This document shows, one piece after another, positions 5,800 through 8,354 of a stretch of DNA of 8,354 bases. The position numbers and the translations under genes are program-made. The DNA comes from Deltaproteobacteria bacterium (GTDB lineage Bacteria; Desulfobacterota; Desulfobacteria; Desulfobacterales; SG8-13). Below the pieces are notes generated by a model. The model was not told the DNA's origin. It searched no databases and saw nothing but the letters and a program-made list of their open reading frames with translations. Within the stretch, counting starts at the first letter, position 1, and every line of letters begins with the position of its first letter. The stretch spans positions 1 to 8,354 of the forward strand of contig DAOVBC010000082.1 in the NCBI GenBank assembly GCA_030670715.1. The letters run 5' to 3'.

Positions 5800-7026
5800 A
5801 TGACACCCGAATATTACGTTCTGATTGTCGGTTATATTTTTGGATTCTACATGGCCTGGAATATCGGGGCCAATGATGTTGCCAATTCAATGGCTTCCGC
5901 GGTGGGGGCCGGGGCAATTACCATACGTCAGGCCATATTTATTGCGGGCATATTAAATGTGGTCGGGGCCACGTTTATCGGATCCCATGTGACCCAAACC
6001 ATCAGAAAGGGGATTGTTTCCACAGACATTCTGACCGATCCTCACCTGGCCCTTATCGGAGCCCTGTCTGCTTTACTGGCGGCTGCGCTGTGGGTTTCGT
6101 TTGCCACGTGGCGGTCATTGCCGGTTTCAACGACCCACTCCATCGTCGGTGCCATGATCGGCTTCGGTATAATGGCCGGCGGTTTTTCCGTGGTTAACTG
6201 GGGCAAGCTTGGAGCGGTGGTGCTGAGCTGGGTCATATCACCGGTTTTCAGTCTGGTCATCAGTTTCATCACGTTCAAGATCATCGTAAAATTGATCCTT
6301 TCGAGAAAGGATCCGTTCGGCCGGGCGCTGAAGCTGTCACCCTTGTTCACCGGTATCGCTTTTTTTGTTGTGGTGCTGTCATTTCTTTTTAAAACACCGC
6401 TGGGGAAAAAACTGTCGATCGAGACACCCGGCGCATTGGTTGTTGCACTGGCGGTGGCAGGTGTATTAGGGTATCTTAGTAAAAGTCTTCTGGCCCGTTA
6501 TTTCAGAAACAGGTCACGTAAAAACGAAGAAGAGATATTCCGGCGAATTCAGATCGGAACATCCTGCTATGTGGCCCTGGCCCAGGGCGCCAATGATGTG
6601 GCCAATGCCATCGGCCCGCTGGCGGTCATCTATTTTTTGGTGAAAACAGGCGGTGTTGGTGCAAAGGTTCCGGTTCCGGTGTTTTTGCTTTTGTTCGGCG
6701 GTGTCGGCATCGCCTGCGGTATTGCCATGGCGGGGCATCGGGTGATGGATACCATCGGTCGCAAAATCACCACCCTGACCAACACCCGCGGATTTTCAGT
6801 CGATTTTGCGGCAGCCACCACCGTGCTCGTGGCATCCAAAATGGGATTGCCGGTATCCACCACCCACGCGGCAGTCGGCGGGGTGCTGGGGGTCGGGCTC
6901 GCCCGCGGACTTGAAGCGGTTAACTTCAGAATCATTTTTGAAATCATGGTATACTGGGTACTGACGGTTCCCGCTTCAGCCATCACCAGCATGATTATCT
7001 TCAAGATACTTCAACTGGTCATGTAA
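5800..7026 (+). CDS. pit: Pit-family inorganic phosphate transporter
   Basis: This 408-residue polytopic inner-membrane protein belongs to the PiT (PHO4) family, which imports phosphate, usually as a metal-phosphate complex driven by ion gradients. The family's inverted-duplicate signature is complete: GANDVANS at residues 23-30 and GANDVANA at 263-270, together with PVSTTH at 108-113 and again at 351-356. About ten or more hydrophobic helices are seen. A basic and acidic cytoplasmic loop lies around residues 225-255 (SKSLLARYFRNRSRKNEEE), dividing the halves. Length is typical of the shorter bacterial members. ATG 5800 is the only good start, because the upstream in-frame stretch has no ATG, GTG or TTG before a stop. 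It lacks a Shine-Dalgarno and may be coupled to the leader ORF. The DUF47 gene follows after 17 bases, a standard pit operon. The ion coupled and the affinity are not readable. Confidence in the family is very high. Confidence 0.96.
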   Translation: MTPEYYVLIVGYIFGFYMAWNIGANDVANSMASAVGAGAITIRQAIFIAGILNVVGATFIGSHVTQTIRKGIVSTDILTDPHLALIGALSALLAAALWVSFATWRSLPVSTTHSIVGAMIGFGIMAGGFSVVNWGKLGAVVLSWVISPVFSLVISFITFKIIVKLILSRKDPFGRALKLSPLFTGIAFFVVVLSFLFKTPLGKKLSIETPGALVVALAVAGVLGYLSKSLLARYFRNRSRKNEEEIFRRIQIGTSCYVALAQGANDVANAIGPLAVIYFLVKTGGVGAKVPVPVFLLLFGGVGIACGIAMAGHRVMDTIGRKITTLTNTRGFSVDFAAATTVLVASKMGLPVSTTHAAVGGVLGVGLARGLEAVNFRIIFEIMVYWVLTVPASAITSMIIFKILQLVM

Positions 7027-7043
7027 AGAAGAAGGAGATCGAT

Positions 7044-7712
7044 ATGCGTTTACCATTTCTTTCGATGTTTATGACTTCGCCTTTTGACGGCCTTGAGGAA
7101 CACGCAGAAAAAGTCAAAGAATGCGCCTGGATCTTCCAGCATGCCGTGGAGTGCCACGTTTCAAATCGCTGCAAACGGTTCGAAGAACTCAGGGAGGAAA
7201 TCATTAAAATGGAAAGCGACGCCGATGCCATCAAGCGGCGCATCCGCGGTCATATCCCGAAAGGGACCCTAATGCCGGTGGACAAGTTTCAGCTGTTCCG
7301 GTATCTGCGTGAACAGGATTCCGTGCTGGATGCTGTCGAGGACGCGCTGGATTGGATCTCCTACAGGAGTGAACCCGGTATCCCCGATGAATTGCAAAAG
7401 GATTTTCTGATCTTTGTCGATGCCGTAATCGATCCCATTGACGAACTGAGCCGGATGGTGCAGGAGGCGCGGAAGTACTTTAAAAACTATTCCGAGGAGC
7501 AGCGCATTCTGGTCAAGGAAATTATTGGCTCACTGCGCCGGCAGGAGCACGACGCAGACAAGCATGAAGACGCAATAAAAGAGAAAGCCTTGAACATGCG
7601 GAGCGATCCGGTTACCGTCTTTCATATGGTCCGGCTGGCTGAAACCATCGGCTCTATTGCCGATCACGCCGAAAACGCCGGTGACATGATGCGGGCCATG
7701 ATCGCCAAGTAG
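7044..7712 (+). CDS. DUF47 family PhoU-like Pit accessory protein
   Basis: This is a 222-residue, almost wholly helical cytoplasmic protein of the DUF47/PhoU_div family (TIGR00153-like), of normal length. Such proteins are encoded next to pit genes and are thought to modulate phosphate flux through Pit. PhoU-like metal-binding ExDxxxD-type motifs appear twice in the right symmetry: E57-S-D59-A-D61 in the first three-helix bundle and E168-H-D170-A-D172 in the second. The N-terminal PFLSMFMTSPFDGLEEHA is typical of the family. The start is supported by a strong AGAAGGAG seven bases before the ATG. The 17-base gap after pit and the absence of an intervening terminator indicate cotranscription. 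No membrane segment is present. The candidate mobile element begins only six bases past the stop. Confidence 0.93.
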   Translation: MRLPFLSMFMTSPFDGLEEHAEKVKECAWIFQHAVECHVSNRCKRFEELREEIIKMESDADAIKRRIRGHIPKGTLMPVDKFQLFRYLREQDSVLDAVEDALDWISYRSEPGIPDELQKDFLIFVDAVIDPIDELSRMVQEARKYFKNYSEEQRILVKEIIGSLRRQEHDADKHEDAIKEKALNMRSDPVTVFHMVRLAETIGSIADHAENAGDMMRAMIAK

Positions 7713-7717
7713 CCCGA

Positions 7718-7983
7718 TAGACCCTAACGTTGCAAAAGTCGGAGAGCTTCAGAGCCGAGGCGTCAAGGGTGAAGCCGTAGCACTTCTACTGCGAACCCTT
7801 GACAACAAAGGATCTGGAGCTCTCCGGCTTTCCCGAAGGGTAAAAAACATGGCGGAAAACGGCCAACATCCTTGAATTTACCAGTAGTTAAATCCTGGTC
7901 GGTGCTCTCATAAACTGTTTTATGTTGTATTATCAATTTATTAAACTCTCTTCGCCATGTTTTTTATGCAACATTAGGGTAGA
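7718..7983. mobile_element. 258-bp MITE-like non-autonomous element with TAGA target-site duplication
   Basis: The element spans 7722-7979. Its left end CCCTAACGTTGCA (7722-7734) is the inverted complement of its right end TGCAACATTAGGG (7967-7979) except for one base. Both sides are flanked by TAGA (7718-7721 and 7980-7983), consistent with a 4-bp target-site duplication. Inside the left end lies a nested stem (7735-7831). The right half is closed by a perfect 13-bp inverted pair: AAAAAACATGGCG at 7842-7854 and CGCCATGTTTTTT at 7953-7965. No ORF of useful size is present, so it would need a transposase acting in trans. A 4-5 bp duplication with CC-starting ends would fit IS1380-type relatives, which is only a guess. 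It inserted just after the DUF47 gene and may now serve as its transcript end. Confidence 0.7.
7735..7831 (+). other. Nested stem structure inside the MITE-like element
   Basis: The outer arms at 7735-7752 (AAAGTCGGAGAGCTTCAG) and 7814-7831 (CTGGAGCTCTCCGGCTTT) pair over all 18 positions if G·U pairs are allowed in plus-strand RNA. An inner 9-bp stem joins GTCAAGGGT (7762-7770) to ACCCTTGAC (7795-7803), and a short GTAG/CTAC stem caps it. A small CCC-GAA-GGG hairpin follows at 7832-7840. Transcribed rightwards, this would form a very stable rod that could stop or stabilise the pit–DUF47 message. Confidence 0.6.
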
Positions 7984-8150
7984 CTCAAGTACAGCCAAGC
8001 GGGACGCTCCCCAATGGGCTGCTTGTTCAGTTTAAATTGAATTTATGTTAATAGTATGATTTAAGTATCTGCTTTTAGGGTTTCAGACACAGGGACGCCA
8101 GTTACGGATAAATTTTAACTGTCAGACAATCCCCGCCCAATAAGTGATAA

Positions 8151-8354
8151 ATGAAAAAAATATTGGTCATATCCTATTCACAAACCGGGCAATTGAATGA
8201 TATTATTCAATCAATACTGGGACCGGTCCAAAAAAATCCGGATGTCTCCGTGGTTTATGAGGAATTAAAGCCGTTAACCCCGTACCCTTTTCCCTGGACG
8301 GCCTATCAGTTTTGTGATGTTTTTCCGGAAGCGGTAGCCGGAGTTCCCTGTGAT
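8151..8354 (+). CDS. DarA-like flavodoxin-fold protein (dialkylresorcinol condensing enzyme family), 3' truncated
   Basis: The first 68 codons are visible before the right edge. The start ATG at 8151 directly follows an in-frame TAA (8148-8150), so it cannot begin earlier. Only a weak AAGTGA precedes it. The N-terminus MKKILVISYSQTGQL is the first beta-strand and FMN-phosphate-type loop of a flavodoxin fold (S-x-T-G at about residues 8-13). Further on, PYPFPWTAYQFCDVFPEAV matches the conserved YPFPW...F-DVFPE block that I associate with proteins annotated as dialkylresorcinol condensing enzyme (DarA). Those act with a ketosynthase-like DarB in resorcinol-lipid or flexirubin-type pathways, which are often linked to aryl-polyene clusters. 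An ordinary NAD(P)H-dependent flavoprotein is the alternative. The spacer at 7984-8150 shows only small hairpin potential. Confidence 0.65.
   Translation, partial: MKKILVISYSQTGQLNDIIQSILGPVQKNPDVSVVYEELKPLTPYPFPWTAYQFCDVFPEAVAGVPCD

Noticed and set aside
6630..7004. Minus-strand open frame of 124 codons inside pit
   Set aside because: It is antisense to the second PVSTTH repeat of Pit and its low-complexity composition is what reverse reading of membrane helices gives.
7953..7970. CGCCATGTTTTTT as a simple intrinsic terminator
   Set aside because: Its pairing partner is about 100 bases upstream inside the mobile element, so it is better explained as an internal inverted repeat than as a compact terminator hairpin.

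Overview
The window reads as accessory chromosomal DNA from a Gram-negative bacterium, most likely a sulfate-reducer-type deltaproteobacterium (Desulfobacterota). That placement is an inference. It rests on the gene repertoire: a KamA-like protein, a PilZ protein beside an Arg-rich 'DRR/ERR' mini-protein, a Pit–DUF47 pair and a DarA-like flavodoxin-fold protein. It also rests on intergenic repeats built from degenerate TTCAGG-type octamers. No rRNA, tRNA, CRISPR array or intact transposase gene is visible.

Layout. (1) 2-1243, plus strand: the C-terminal part of a KamA-type (lysine 2,3-aminomutase-like) protein, cut by the left window edge. Its barrel appears to have lost the iron-sulfur cysteines, the SAM-binding GGD motif and the PLP lysine. 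(2) 1244-1598: AT-rich spacer with a 17-18 bp inverted repeat, short palindromes and direct repeats, and a sigma-54-like promoter pointing at a PilZ gene. (3) 1599-2250: a small PilZ-domain protein followed by a 67-residue protein that is about 30% arginine. (4) 2251-2347: a long imperfect hairpin made of octamer repeats, lying between convergent genes. (5) 2416-3318, minus strand: an EamA/DMT-family permease. (6) 3319-3906: a gene-poor stretch with a ~284 bp inverted-repeat unit flanked by 12-bp direct repeats, then a good sigma-70 promoter. (7) 3907-5565: a 552-residue protein resembling the HIT/GalT nucleotidyltransferase-phosphorylase superfamily. (8) 5703-7712: a possible 31-residue leader peptide, a Pit-type phosphate permease and its DUF47 (PhoU-like) partner, in operon arrangement. 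(9) 7718-7983: a 258-bp MITE-like element with 13-bp terminal inverted repeats and TAGA target-site duplications, folding into nested stems. (10) 8151 to the right edge: the start of a DarA-like flavodoxin-fold protein.

The clearest functional unit is phosphate uptake (Pit + DUF47). The PilZ/Arg-rich pair suggests a small cyclic-di-GMP-linked module. The DarA-like gene hints that a resorcinol or aryl-polyene lipid cluster may begin just beyond the right edge. The points most worth a second look are the apparently dead KamA barrel, the orphan GalT-like protein, the two non-coding mobile-like elements and the leader ORF one base upstream of pit.
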